This document shows, one piece after another, positions 35,250 through 45,167 of a stretch of DNA of 64,000 nt (positions are counted from its first letter, which is position 1; every line of letters begins with the position of its first letter). The position numbers and the translations under genes are program-made. Under the pieces are notes generated by a model. That model saw only the letters and a program-made list of their open reading frames with translations. It was not told where the DNA came from and did not search any database. Origin of the DNA: Voacanga thouarsii (taxonomy: Eukaryota; Streptophyta; Magnoliopsida; Gentianales; Apocynaceae); NCBI GenBank assembly GCA_026120185.1, contig JANUWF010002008.1, forward strand, positions 1,675,501 through 1,739,500, in the 5' to 3' direction.

Positions 35250-36087
35250 TCTCGATCATAAACATACTCGAAGTAGAAGTAAAAGTGCTTGTAGGCTTCT
35301 CCTTCTACTTCTTGTCCTTAATGGTCTCCAAGTAGGCTTTGTGCCTCCAGTGGCCCATCTTCCCACAATGATGGCATGGGCCCTTGGTAGCTGCATCCTT
35401 CTTGTTCACACCACATTTGGGCTTTATGGGAGCCTTCTTCTTCTTCTTCTGAACTTTCTTCTTAGAAGAGGAAGATTCTACCATTAAAACTGCATTGGAA
35501 TCCTTCTTCATGGAGGACTCTGCAGTTTTGAGAAGATTGATCAACTCAGGAATGGTAGACTCAATCTTGTTCATCTGATAGTTAATCACAAATTGTGAGA
35601 AACTATTAAGCAAATATTGTAGAATTAAGTCAATACTTAAGTCATGATCAATTGCAAACCCGAGAGATCATAACTTCTTTATTAAGCCCAGCATCTTCAG
35701 CCCATGAGTGGCCACAGAAGAGCCCTCTACCATTTTTCAATGGAATAGTTGCTTTGAGATCTCATATCTCTCAGTTCTGGCTTGGGCATCAAACAACTCT
35801 CGAAGATGTAGTATGATTGATTGAGCATCCATATGTTCGTGCTATTTTTGCAACTTAGGAGTCATGGATGCCAGCATAATACATGATGTTGTATCACTAT
35901 CCTTCTTGTGCCTTCTGTGGATAGCATGCTCATCAGCCTGAGCATCTGGAGCTAGTGGTAACGGAATAGGAGCATCTAGCACGTAGAGCAACTTTTTCGA
36001 TTTGAGAACGATTCTCAAATTTCTATACCAGTCGAGATAGTTTAATTCAGTTAACTTGTTGGTTTCCAAAATGCTACATAAGTTCAA
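35250..36087 (-). pseudogene. gag: Copia gag relic, right arm
   Basis: The minus strand starts MNLCSILETNKLTELNYLDW and later reads LLNSFSQFVINYQMN, as on the left arm. The zinc knuckle reads CHHCGKMGHWRH and then lacks the Asn-Cys pair, so the fourth ligand is lost. Stops after LQK, after the LFH position and after the KKL position match those of the left arm. It ends at the junction 35249/35250, before protease. Confidence 0.85.
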
Positions 36088-37953
36088 GTTTGTTGATATG
36101 ATGCAAGTGACTAAAAGTAAAGATAGAGAACATTAGCTACTTGTATATGCACATGATATGCAAATAATTAAGACTTTAATTAAACGCATTTTTACTCCAC
36201 TATTTTACTTAAACCAATAGCCCCCACTACAGATTCGGGAAAGCCCATTAGAAGTTTTCCTAGTGCACTGGTATCCAAATTCCTCAAGAATAATCTTAAA
36301 TTTACCCAACAAGCCACCCTTAAGTTCATTGATAGGTATCCAATACCAATTATATCGTATATAACTACCGGATCATTAGGTAATTAATAGCTTTTAATTT
36401 TTATAGCCTTTCGGGCTACCCCAACTTTTCCTCTAAATTTCTTTATGCTTGAATTTGCCCAACCGGGATAAAGAATTTAGTTAAATCCGACCCATTAATC
36501 AGGAATTTACTTCCAAAGGAATTTAATTCCATAGCTTGAACATGCCCGATGTCAAGTAGGCTTGGGTTTGCTCAACAACCTGGGCATGAAAAAAACTCTC
36601 GTTCTTACTATATTAACGGAAGGAATTAGGTTTAATATTAATTGAGGGATTTGTTCCTTTTAGTGATTTTATTGAATGATATGCATAAAAATCAATAAAT
36701 CACATAATGGATAATCATGGTAATAAAGCGATTACGTGGTATGGTTATGGACTTTACCCTAAATTAATTTCTTTGAGCCATAAAAGAAATTAATATAGTT
36801 AACCCTATGTGTTCATGCATGATTCAAGTAGAAGGTCTTACCTTCTTGCCTTGTTTTGGTTGCCATCTCCAAAATAAAATAATTCTACTCTTATCTAACC
36901 TATGTAGACTAATTACATAATTTCCTAAAGAGAGAAAACCTCGAGTTACATGCGAGGGGAGTTAGATGAGAAGAGAATTACACAAGAATTCTAGATAAGG
37001 CAGGACACACATGCCCTATTTCATAAAAAACCAAAACTGTAAAATGCATGAACAGATATAATTAGTTTTAGTCCATAACCATCCACCATGCCGTTGACTA
37101 TGCTTAAACAAAATAAACATATACTTTTTATTATTCCAAAATCACTATTTTGGGAAAATAAAACAAATTCTAAAATCAATATTTTAGAAAAATACATTAA
37201 TTTTAAATTTTCAAAATCACTATTTTAAAAAATAAAATTGTTTGTCTCAAAAGTAATTTAGAGAAAATGCTTTTAGGCCCCCGTGAAAAAAATTTTATTT
37301 TGCCGCCTCTCATTAAATGAGATTTTTCCTTTTTCAAAATTCTATTCCAAAATTTTTTTAAACAGCTAGATCATGCAAAACAGAGCATAACCGGTGCCGG
37401 TTTGGAAGCTAGAGCCGGCACCGGCTCTGTTCTAGTTTCCAAAAAATTTTTTTCCAAAAACGATTTCTGGACATCATGAACAGAATGGAACCGGCGCCGG
37501 TTTGGAGGCTAGAGCTGGCACCGGTTGTAGTCAGAAAGTGGCGGCAATTTTCAGAAAAATTTTCCAGAAACAATTTCTGGTGCTCTAATTTTCTGCAAAA
37601 TTTTAGTAAGAACAATTCTTAATGGAATTTTCTATTTTGAAGCTCAAAACAACAACCAATTTGTTAGTTTATACAAAACAAAATAGAAAATCAAATTCAC
37701 AAGATGAAATGCAGGGCAACTACCATGTTTAAGAAAACGTTTTTCTGCAAAAAAAATTTAGCACATAAAGAAAGCACCTTTCGAAATATGCTATAACTTT
37801 TACACAATCATATTGTGCTACGGATCCAACCCACAATGCTCGAAATGATTTTGACTCGAGTGAAAATGATTTTCACAGCGAACAAAGACAAGCACAAATA
37901 CAAAAAAATAGTTTTTCATGCCAAAACAATGTCCGTAGACCACACATAGCATG
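36088..37953 (-). other. Copia leader, right arm
   Basis: Mirror of the left leader, AT-rich and noncoding, with two clear GC modules at 37388-37530. Confidence 0.7.
37388..37530 (-). repeat. GC-rich dyad modules, right copia leader
   Basis: On the minus strand two copies: ACCGGTGCCAGCTC, spacer with AGCC, ACCGGCGCCGGTT, TTCTG; and GCCGGTGCCGGCTC, spacer with AGC, ACCGGCACCGGTT, CTCTG. These are the best-preserved examples in a copia context. Confidence 0.75.
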
Positions 37954-37965
37954 GCTCTGATACCA
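37954..37965 (-). other. Copia primer binding site, right arm
   Basis: The minus strand reads TGGTATCAGAGC, the exact plant copia PBS complementary to initiator tRNA-Met, one base after the LTR-B end. Confidence 0.9.
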
Positions 37966-37966
37966 C

Positions 37967-39718
37967 TATTGGGTATTTCAGGCACGTATCCTATATGGCG
38001 CAGTGGAAAATAAATGAGATACCATCCCAGGACCCGCCTATGTGTGGAAAATAGGACATAAATATAATAAAGGTAGCAACTTTTTACCTTTGTTTGATCG
38101 TCCGAAGAACAAAAATTTCTTCTTCAAGCTGAGGTGCGATCCAGCAATCCTCTAGATCCAACTTCACGAGAGTGGAACGTCTAACCACTATAATCACAGT
38201 GTGTGATTATCTCCAATAGTAATCCACATAGAGGAATACTCAAGCACTATGATTTCCTGTGGTAGTAGAAAAAGATGGCGGCTATTGCTGTTTTCGTTTT
38301 CAACAAAATGAGAGAGAGAGAGAGAGAGAGACAGAGACGAGACAGAGACGAGAGAGAGAAGAAAATGTTTATTTTTTGTGGTTCCTATTTTCGTGTGAAT
38401 CACCCTTGGATTAGGGTTTCGAGCATATCTAATATATGTGCCAAAATCCACTGAAAACCCGAAATTCTAAAAGAATTAGAATTTCCTAGTTGTAATTGAA
38501 AATATCAAGTTTTCACAATTACAACTTGGACCACAAATTATAACTAATTATAATTTGTCCACAACAACTTTTCTTTCTCGCAATTAACCCCTCTATGTTA
38601 TCAAATAACATCTTAAGTATATAATCCTCTATTGTGTGTGACCTATTAGGTTTCCCAGTTAATTGGTAGCAAACATGAATTAATCCAAACGTTTTTTAGA
38701 TTAATAATCCATAATTAATTAGAATTAATCCTATTAATTTTAATCAGGATTGGTTTATTAATTCATCAATTAATAAACCCATAATCCCAGATCATGAGTT
38801 GTATCTAGCAATATATCATGACCACCCAAGAGTCCAAGAAGTCAAGTGGCTTGACATGAACCCTCTAATAACAAACTTCAGTGCAATTAACTCCTTTCAC
38901 CATACAATATCTCATTCGGTTTGGAGTACAGAATTAGTGCCAACTCCCTCCAGAATTACTTCTGGCCCGAATATATTAGTACTTGTACCAGGAACTCACT
39001 ACTCTATATATGTATCAATTGGAACTATTTTCAATACACAATCGCCCTGACCAAGGACTTCTCCAATAGTAATTCTTACAAGAGGCTGTGAGATATTTGC
39101 CCCTACTATTAAGAGTGGTGAATCATTTATTGACCCTCTCAACTACTTTCGTTTACCTCACAATGTACCCAATATCTATCCCATAGGCAACCCTCGATCG
39201 AGCTCTAGAGATTGGAATCAAAGTACAAAGCTCAGGAAACAAAGTACCTTGGAGATCTCAAGTCTAAGGATACTTGCACGTTTGCTATATTGAGATTATA
39301 TCACTGGCACTAAATAGTTATCCATGTGATTATCTCAAAGCTAGGTCATCCAATGAACTTGTTCCATTAACAAGAATCCATGTGTTAACTTTGAGTATCT
39401 CAACACTCACGGTTATAAGAACTACCGCCTGATCAAATCAGGAAGTCTAACAAATGCTAGTCTTAACGCATTAATGATGTCCTGTCCTATTAATACTATG
39501 ACTAGAGACTATTTAAGTACTAACACCATCCAGTATAGTAGGAATCTCATATCATCATCTCTATCATGATTTCCTTTACACAATATTGTACTAGGGACTT
39601 TATCAAATAGTTATATTACTTAAAATAAAAAAAATTGTAAGATAAATAATGCCTTTTATTCAAAAAAGTATGTCATATACAATGTACAAGTGATTGCCTC
39701 TAAGGCACAACACTAACA
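37967..39718 (-). repeat. Copia LTR-B (inverted)
   Basis: 1752 bp on the minus strand from TGTTAGTGTTG (39718) to ATACCCAATA (37967). It carries an AG-rich run at 38309-38358. Its first base joins directly to the interior of LTR-C. Confidence 0.85.
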
Positions 39719-40824
39719 TATCTCACGGCCACTTATAGGAATTACTACTCGAGAAGTCCTTAGCCAAGGCGATTGTGTATTGGAAATAGTTCCAATTGAT
39801 ACACATCTAGAGTAGTGGGTTCTAGGTACAAGTACTATTGTATTCGGGTCAGAATTATTTCTGGAAGGAGTGGGCACTAATTTTGTACTCCAAATAGAAT
39901 GAGTTATTATATGGTGAAAGGATTTAATTGCACTGTAGTTTGTTATTGAAGGGTTCATGTCAAGCCATTTAACTTCCTGGACCCTTAGATGGTTATGATG
40001 TGTTGCTAGATACCGCTCATGATCTGGGAATATGGATTGATTAATTGATGAATACATACACCAATCCTGATTAGAATTAATAGGATTAATTATAATTAAT
40101 TATGGATTATTAATCTCAAAGATGTTTGGATTAATTCATGTTCGCTACCAATTGACTAGGAAACCTAATAGGTCATACACAATAGAGGATTGTATACTCA
40201 GGATGTTATTTGATAATATAGTGGGGTTGATTGAGAGAAAGAGAAGTTGTTGTGGACAAATTATAATTAGTTATAATTTATGGTCCAAAATTGTAATTAT
40301 GAGAACTTGATATTTCCAATTACAATTAGGGAATTCTAATAGGATTAGAATTCTCAATTTTAGTAGGGTTTTTTTTATTTATATGTATGACATGCTCGAA
40401 ACCTAACGAAGGTTGGATTCAAAGAAACCCTAGGCAACAAATGACTTCTTCTCTTCTCTCTTTCTCTTTCTCTCTCTCTCGTGGTTCTTGCAACCCAACC
40501 CTAGCTGCCACTTAGTTTTTCTGCTAACACAAGAAAACTTCGTGTTTGAGTGTATCCTCTGTGTGGATTTCTGTTAGAGATAATTACACACTGTGATTAT
40601 AGTGGTTGGACGTTCAACTCTCGTAGTGTTTGATCAAGAGGATTGTTGGATCACGCCTCGACTTAAAAAAGAAATTTTTGTTCTTCGGACGATCAAAGAA
40701 AGGTAAAAAGTTGTCACCTTTGTTATCTTTATGTCTTATTTTCCACACATATGTAGATCATGGGATGGTATCTCATTTTATTTTCCACTACGCCGTATAT
40801 GATACAAGCCTGAGATACCTAACA
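39719..40824 (+). repeat. Copia LTR-C (outer 3' LTR, 5'-truncated)
   Basis: Starts at ATCTCACGGCCACTT, equivalent to about 30750 in LTR-A, and runs to CTAACA at 40824, followed by the target duplication TGTGG. About the first 630 bp are missing. A CT-rich run at 40455-40490 matches LTR-B. Confidence 0.85.
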
Positions 40825-41060
40825 TGTGGTGCATGATGCTCTTCTTCTTCGGGTGGAAGTTTAACTCGACCTGGGTACTACACATCCAACGGTTGTAACC
40901 AACACCTTACCATCATACTGTACTGATAACCAAACCTAGCAAGTGTTTGCTTAGTAATTGTATCACGCTCCATTGTGGTTTCAGCAAGCTCCCAGATAAG
41001 GTTTAAAATCACCATTCTTTTCTTAGGTATTTAAGGTTGTTTTAAGATACATTTGTTGTA
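40825..41060 (-). pseudogene. Env-position ORF of element H, piece upstream of the copia insertion
   Basis: The minus strand reads LIWELAETTMERDTITKQTL, ARFGYQYSMMV and an acidic PPEEEEHHAP that joins in sense to PRARAGSSQT at 30112 once the copia insertion is removed. Its own upstream part is missing because LTR-G begins at about 41099. Confidence 0.6.
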
Positions 41061-41098
41061 ATAACTAAGAATATGCCTTCCTGTTTAACATTTGCTTG

Positions 41099-42526
41099 TA
41101 AAAGGTGTTTTGAAAAATATGTGTAGATTTAGCTTTATATCGAGCAGAAAGCGCACAAAACCAGAATGTACCTGGCGCCAGGCCTTGCTAATGGACCAGG
41201 CGCCGGGTCCATTTTCTCTAGCAACAAAGATGGAATGAGCTTCAGGATTTTTTCAGAACAGACCTAGCGCCAGGTCTAGCAAGTGTACTTGGCACCGGGT
41301 CCATTCTACCAGCTAAGGAAAAGATGGCCAAAAACAAAGCGAAACAGAGGAAGAAAAGAGTGTACTTAGCGCCAGGTGGGTCGAAGGTACCCGGCGTCAG
41401 GTAGGTTCTAGAGGTGAAAATTCTATACGCGGAAATAGGGCTTATCCAAGGATTTTGGTATTTTCTTATTCCTACTCGGCCAAGACTTCCTCAACCATAG
41501 AATAGGTATCTAAGAGGCCTATAAAAGCATAAGAGAACACAAGGATTTGACATATACAACCAAGAGAGGTGAATTAAAGAGCAAAAATTCTTATTCTCGT
41601 ATTGAAGGAGGAATTTACCCAAGCCAAGGAGGATTGCTCAAAGGGAGTCTTCAAGGAAAAAGAAAGAGGCTTGTCTATAAGTGCTTTCTTTTCTCCTTAT
41701 TTTCTTTTTCTTTTGCAATGATGTATTCAATGTTTTTATTGTGAATCAACATTATTTTGGGATTTATGATTTTGTGGTAATTTAGTTATTTGATCAATTC
41801 TTTGTCATCTTTGATATTTCATTACTTGAATTCATTAATTATTGATGCGAGTTCTTCTAATTAACTTGGGACGACGATTTAAGGAGTTTCATTGCATTGA
41901 TTTCATATTTGTCTAATCTTAATAGACTTGAGCAACGAAGTTAAGGTTATAGGACTAAGTGATCAGAAGTTTGTTAATTTTGCCTCGAGCAAATGGTTAT
42001 TAGCTTATTTCATGTTCATAAGGAATTGAGCCTAATGCATGTCTTGGTTAGGATTAGCTTAATTGGAAAATCTGTTAATATAATAAAAATATAGGATTCC
42101 ATGGAATGGGACATGAAGTGGAATCTACCTAAGTAGAACCATGACTTGTGAGATGATTGAGTTTTACTTTATATTTCTTCATGATGCCAATATAATAATT
42201 AGTTGAGAGAATTGCAAATTGGTTGATTGTTATGTTTTCTAGGGTACTTGTCTAAATTGCATAAACTTACATCTTTGAGTTGTATATGTTTCTTTAGTTT
42301 TTCTTCTTATTCTTTTCTTACTTTATTTGGGTCGGTTAAACAATAAAAGAAAAGTGATTAGTGTGTACTTGTTCCTTTGAGGATCGTTACTCGTTAATTC
42401 CCTATACTATACTTGTGATGAGTATACTTGCTCATATATGCATTTTAGGGTTAATGTTTTAATTAAAACTTGATTAAGGGATGGATTTAAAATAGATGAT
42501 TTTATATACTCAAAATTTACGCATCA
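41099..42526 (+). mobile_element. 5' LTR of element G, family A, 5'-truncated
   Basis: Homology to family A begins at AAAAGGTGTTTTG (equivalent to about 292 in LTR1), so roughly 120 bp of U3 are lost. GC modules lie at about 41171-41230, 41268-41310 and 41365-41405 (CCTGGCGCCAGG, CCAGGCGCCGGG). CCTATAAAAG is at 41518-41527. The end TTTACGCATCA at 42526 is intact. Confidence 0.8.
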
Positions 42527-42532
42527 AGTTTT

Positions 42533-42550
42533 TGGTGTTGTTGCCAGGGA
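42533..42550 (+). other. Decayed tRNA-Asp primer binding site, element G
   Basis: TGGTGTTGTTGCCAGGGA differs from the exact site at 51398-51415 at four positions, all C to T or G to A changes, as expected from deamination of methylated cytosine. Confidence 0.8.
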
Positions 42551-42904
42551 ACAATATCATGAAAGCTTAGATTTTGTTGATTTAACCATGTCTATATGTC
42601 TATATGTAAATAGGTATATATGTTCTTTGTGTAAATCGGTGTTATATCTTGTTGTTTGTAATATTCTGTGAATTAATTCACTTGCTTATTTCATGTTGAA
42701 ATTGTAAATACCATTAATCTTTTTGTTTAGGTAGTTTGTGAATATATCTATTGTGTGTGCGTTTTTCTTTTCTGTATTTTTTCTATTATTTGCTTTTACC
42801 TTTTTATTTTTTTTCCTTTCCTTGTTTTTATATTATTTTTGGTTTTTTTATTTTTATTTTCAATTTGATTTTTATTTTTCTTTGAGTGCGAGGTTGACAT
42901 AATT

Positions 42905-43153
42905 ATGGGCAATTATTTTGGGTTACAAGATCAATGGAGTTACATTGATGATAGATTGACAAAGTTAGAAGCTCACATTGATGTTTTTAGTGAGACGTCA
43001 TTAAAAATATGAGTGAATTCTTTTGCTGTCAATACAAATTCATCTATTCAGTGGCATGAAGAAGCTTCCCAACGATTGTGCAAGCAAAGGACACAATTAG
43101 CTAAGATTGTTGAGAAGACTCATGAGTTCATGCTAGCTCGTAAAATTAACCAT

Positions 43154-43156
<3 letters not shown>
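42905..43156 (+). pseudogene. Unrecognised short ORF relic, element G
   Basis: ATG at 42905 reads MGNYFGLQDQWSYIDDRLTK, LEAHIDVFSETSLKI, a TGA, then in the same frame VNSFAVNTNSSIQWHEEASQ and a charged helical stretch, ending at TGA about 43156 just before a GA repeat. I do not recognise the family. Its charged, coiled-coil-like content and its place after the PBS and leader fit a gag substitute of a non-autonomous element, but that is inference. Confidence 0.4.

Positions 43157-43158
<2 letters not shown>

Positions 43159-43193
<35 letters not shown>
43159..43193 (+). repeat. GA microsatellite
   Basis: About 17 GA units between two unrecognised ORF pieces of element G. Confidence 0.95.
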
Positions 43194-43194
<1 letters not shown>

Positions 43195-43207
43195 CTATGA
43201 AAGGCAA

Positions 43208-43828
43208 TTGCATGATGTGGTAAAAGAGGTATTCGTTTCTACTCTATGTGCTAATAATTTTAATCTCTCTTTGTCATATGATTTTTTAGGTTCTTCTCAA
43301 TTCTTGGAGAACAAGGGTTCAAATGATGATGTGTTGAATTTATCATGCCTTAAGGAGTTGGATCAACACTACATCGTAAGAAGTCTTTGGAGGATGGTGG
43401 TAATTTCTACCTTTCACCCCATTCAAAGGGAGGTAACTTAGTTTTTGTAGATGTGTCGAAAAGTATTGATTTCTTGATCTAATCTTTAAGAACTCAATTT
43501 CTAAGTTTTAAGGGGAATTTTAATTGTGAAAAATCTTTTGAAGGGTTAAAAGGTGATTTCAATTTTGATGCATTCTTTAGACTTCATGTGCACTCTCTTG
43601 AGGAATGTTGAAAAAGCTATTTCTGGGTGTAAAGGAATGTTTAAAAATGAGGGTCATGTGTTTTGTTTTGCTAAGAAAAATTATTTTCATAAACCTTCTA
43701 ATTTTCAAAAACTTCTTTTCTTTCTACATTCATCATGCCTATCTTCTATTTTGAACTTTAATTTCTTTTCAAAAGGTTTGATGATGAAGCATGATGAGTG
43801 GAAAGAGTTTTTATTTTGTTTTCTTTAA
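43208..43828 (+). pseudogene. Unrecognised ORF pieces, element G
   Basis: 43208-43441 reads MHDVVKEVFVSTLCANNFNL, SYDFLGSSQFLENKGSNDDV and LSCLKELDQHYIV; a neighbouring frame then reads SLEDGGNFYLSPHSKGGNLV and continues toward 43610, as if one protein were broken by a frameshift at about 43388. 43553-43828 is another open stretch. Composition looks protein-like but I recognise no domain. Element G has no visible gag, protease, RT or integrase. Confidence 0.4.
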
Positions 43829-44171
43829 AGTAGTTTATTTTTCCTCTCCCAAATAAGGAAAATATTTTACATCTTAAGTTTGGGGGAGTGAGTCGTGTCT
43901 TTATTTTCTTGCTTAGGATGGTTTTTTAGTATTTTTCTTTAGTTTATTTTCTTTTATTTAGGTGTCTTTAGTTTGTTATTATTTTTTTGTGCTTTTATTT
44001 GTGTTTTGTTTTATAAGAATAAAGTCCTCTTGGACAAGCCCTTCTCTTTATTTCCAGTTTTTCTATCTATTAGCCCTTTATTGCACTTGGGGAGTATTGC
44101 TTAAATTTTTTACCCCTTTATTATTTTGGTCCTTTTGGAGATGCTTTATTATGTTAATTTTTAGCTAATGA

Positions 44172-44200
44172 GGATATTGTCCAAATTAAGTATGGGGGAG
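44172..44200 (+). other. Internal PPT-like box 1, element G
   Basis: GGATATTGTCC, AAAT, then TAAGTATGGGGGAG. Confidence 0.55.
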
Positions 44201-44459
44201 TGGTTTAGTAATATTCTTTGTCCAAGTTTTTATCAAGTATCTTGGTATTGAGCTACCTTGGAAAATTTTGGTTTAAAACATTGAGATTGAAAGCAACATT
44301 ATTACAAGTTCCTTGAAAGTTTTGAAAATTTGAAGATTTAAAAAATTGGAACGTTTGGAGCTAATTCGCAGTTGAAGTACTTTCTTCTCTTTCTTTTTCC
44401 TCTTTATTTACTTTGGTCTTCTTTGTTGTACTTTTAGTGTTTTTATCTTTGGCCATTAA

Positions 44460-44488
44460 GGACAATGTCCAGTTTAAGTGTGGGGGGA
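44460..44488 (+). other. Internal PPT-like box 2, element G
   Basis: GGACAATGTCC, AGTT, then TAAGTGTGGGGGG. The first part is a perfect 4-bp dyad with loop AAT. Confidence 0.6.
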
Positions 44489-44942
44489 AGAATGAGGTTG
44501 AAGAAGTATTTTCCATATCATCTTTGTGAAAAATTTTCGACAATTTCAATGGTTTCATTGTCAAACAAGGTTATAATTCTTTTTCCTACTTGGATATGAG
44601 TTTTGCCATTTATTAGGTGGAGTTTGATGAAATTTGTTTTATTGGAAAAGATATGTGTCAAGACTTGAGAATTTTGATTGATCTTGTTTATGCAATGATG
44701 TTTGAATATTATTTGCCTTATCTAGTTGAAATATAGAAGATATGATGCATATGGGAAGAGTATATTGGCTAAATTTATTATTGTAAGTTTAAATTTTGCT
44801 AACTTTGAGTTAAGATGAAAAAATAAATGAAAGTTATAAGAAGATCTTTGAGAGGAAAGATTGAGGAGAATGTTGAAAAATGTGATTTGAGTTGAGAAAA
44901 AAAATAACAACACTGTTGTCGGTGTGAATTAGAGAAAAGAGT

Positions 44943-45126
44943 CCGCCTCTCCTCTATTTTGCGACATTTTTATTTCGTTTTATCCTAAAAATCTGAAATA
45001 AAGAATAAAATACTTTTCCAAGGGTAAAATATCAAATATGAAGGAATATGACTAGTTATTGAATAAAATATATTACAAATGAACCTCAAATAACTAGAAA
45101 AAATATGACTAATTTAGCCCCTATCA
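44943..45126 (-). mobile_element. Truncated 3' LTR of element J (LTR44), family A
   Basis: Starts TGATAGGGGCTAAATTAG on the minus strand at 45126 after the PPT and is collinear with the first roughly 184 bp of LTR52, with about 14 differences by hand count. It stops at CCGCCTCTCC (44943), the edge of element G. Confidence 0.8.
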
Positions 45127-45130
45127 TATT

Positions 45131-45167
45131 CCCTCACACTTGACTCTTTGCTTGTCCTCAAGCAAAG
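45131..45167 (-). other. PPT module of element J
   Basis: Minus strand: perfect 9-bp stem CTTTGCTTG / CAAGCAAAG (45167-45159 with 45154-45146) with loop AGGA, 4 nt, PPT AAGTGTGAGGG (45141-45131), then the LTR at 45126. This is the cleanest hairpin of the set. Confidence 0.8.

Larger units (their letters stand above)
35250..39718 (-). repeat. Right arm of the copia inverted repeat
   Basis: Reverse-complement counterpart of about 30118-34548: LTR, PBS, leader and gag up to TTTATGATCGAGAT. The 34549-35249 interval forms the roughly 700-bp centre. The arms differ by point changes and indels (for example a missing two-residue piece in the right zinc knuckle and an extra Lys-rich piece before it), so this is not a recent duplication. 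Confidence 0.85.
30118..40824 (+). mobile_element. Ty1/copia composite insertion with internal inverted repeat
   Basis: The outer ends are TGTTAGTGTTG (30118) and ATACCTAACA (40824), flanked by TGTGG at 30113-30117 and 40825-40829, a 5-bp target duplication that interrupts an ORF of element H. Inside: LTR-A (+), PBS, leader, gag-protease, start of integrase (to 35249); then, inverted, gag (35250-36087), leader, PBS and LTR-B (-, 37967-39718); then LTR-C (+, 39719-40824), which lacks its first roughly 630 bp. RT, RNase H and most of integrase are absent. The simplest history is one copia inserted here, a second copy inserted in opposite orientation into its 3' LTR, and a deletion joining 35249 to 35250. 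Confidence 0.85.
43829..44942 (+). other. 3' noncoding region of element G with three PPT-like boxes
   Basis: PPT-like AAGTTTGGGGGAG (43876-43888), AAGTATGGGGGAG (44188-44200) and AAGTGTGGGGGG (44476-44487). The last two are preceded by GGATATTGTCC and GGACAATGTCC. No 3' LTR follows: the sequence runs to the truncated minus-strand LTR44. Confidence 0.55.

Noticed and set aside
35215..35487. 90-codon plus-strand frame across the inversion junction
   Set aside because: It is antisense to the right-arm gag zinc-knuckle region.
39719..39723. TATCT as target duplication for the inverted copia copy
   Set aside because: Only one side survives; the partner is lost in the deletion, so it cannot be tested.
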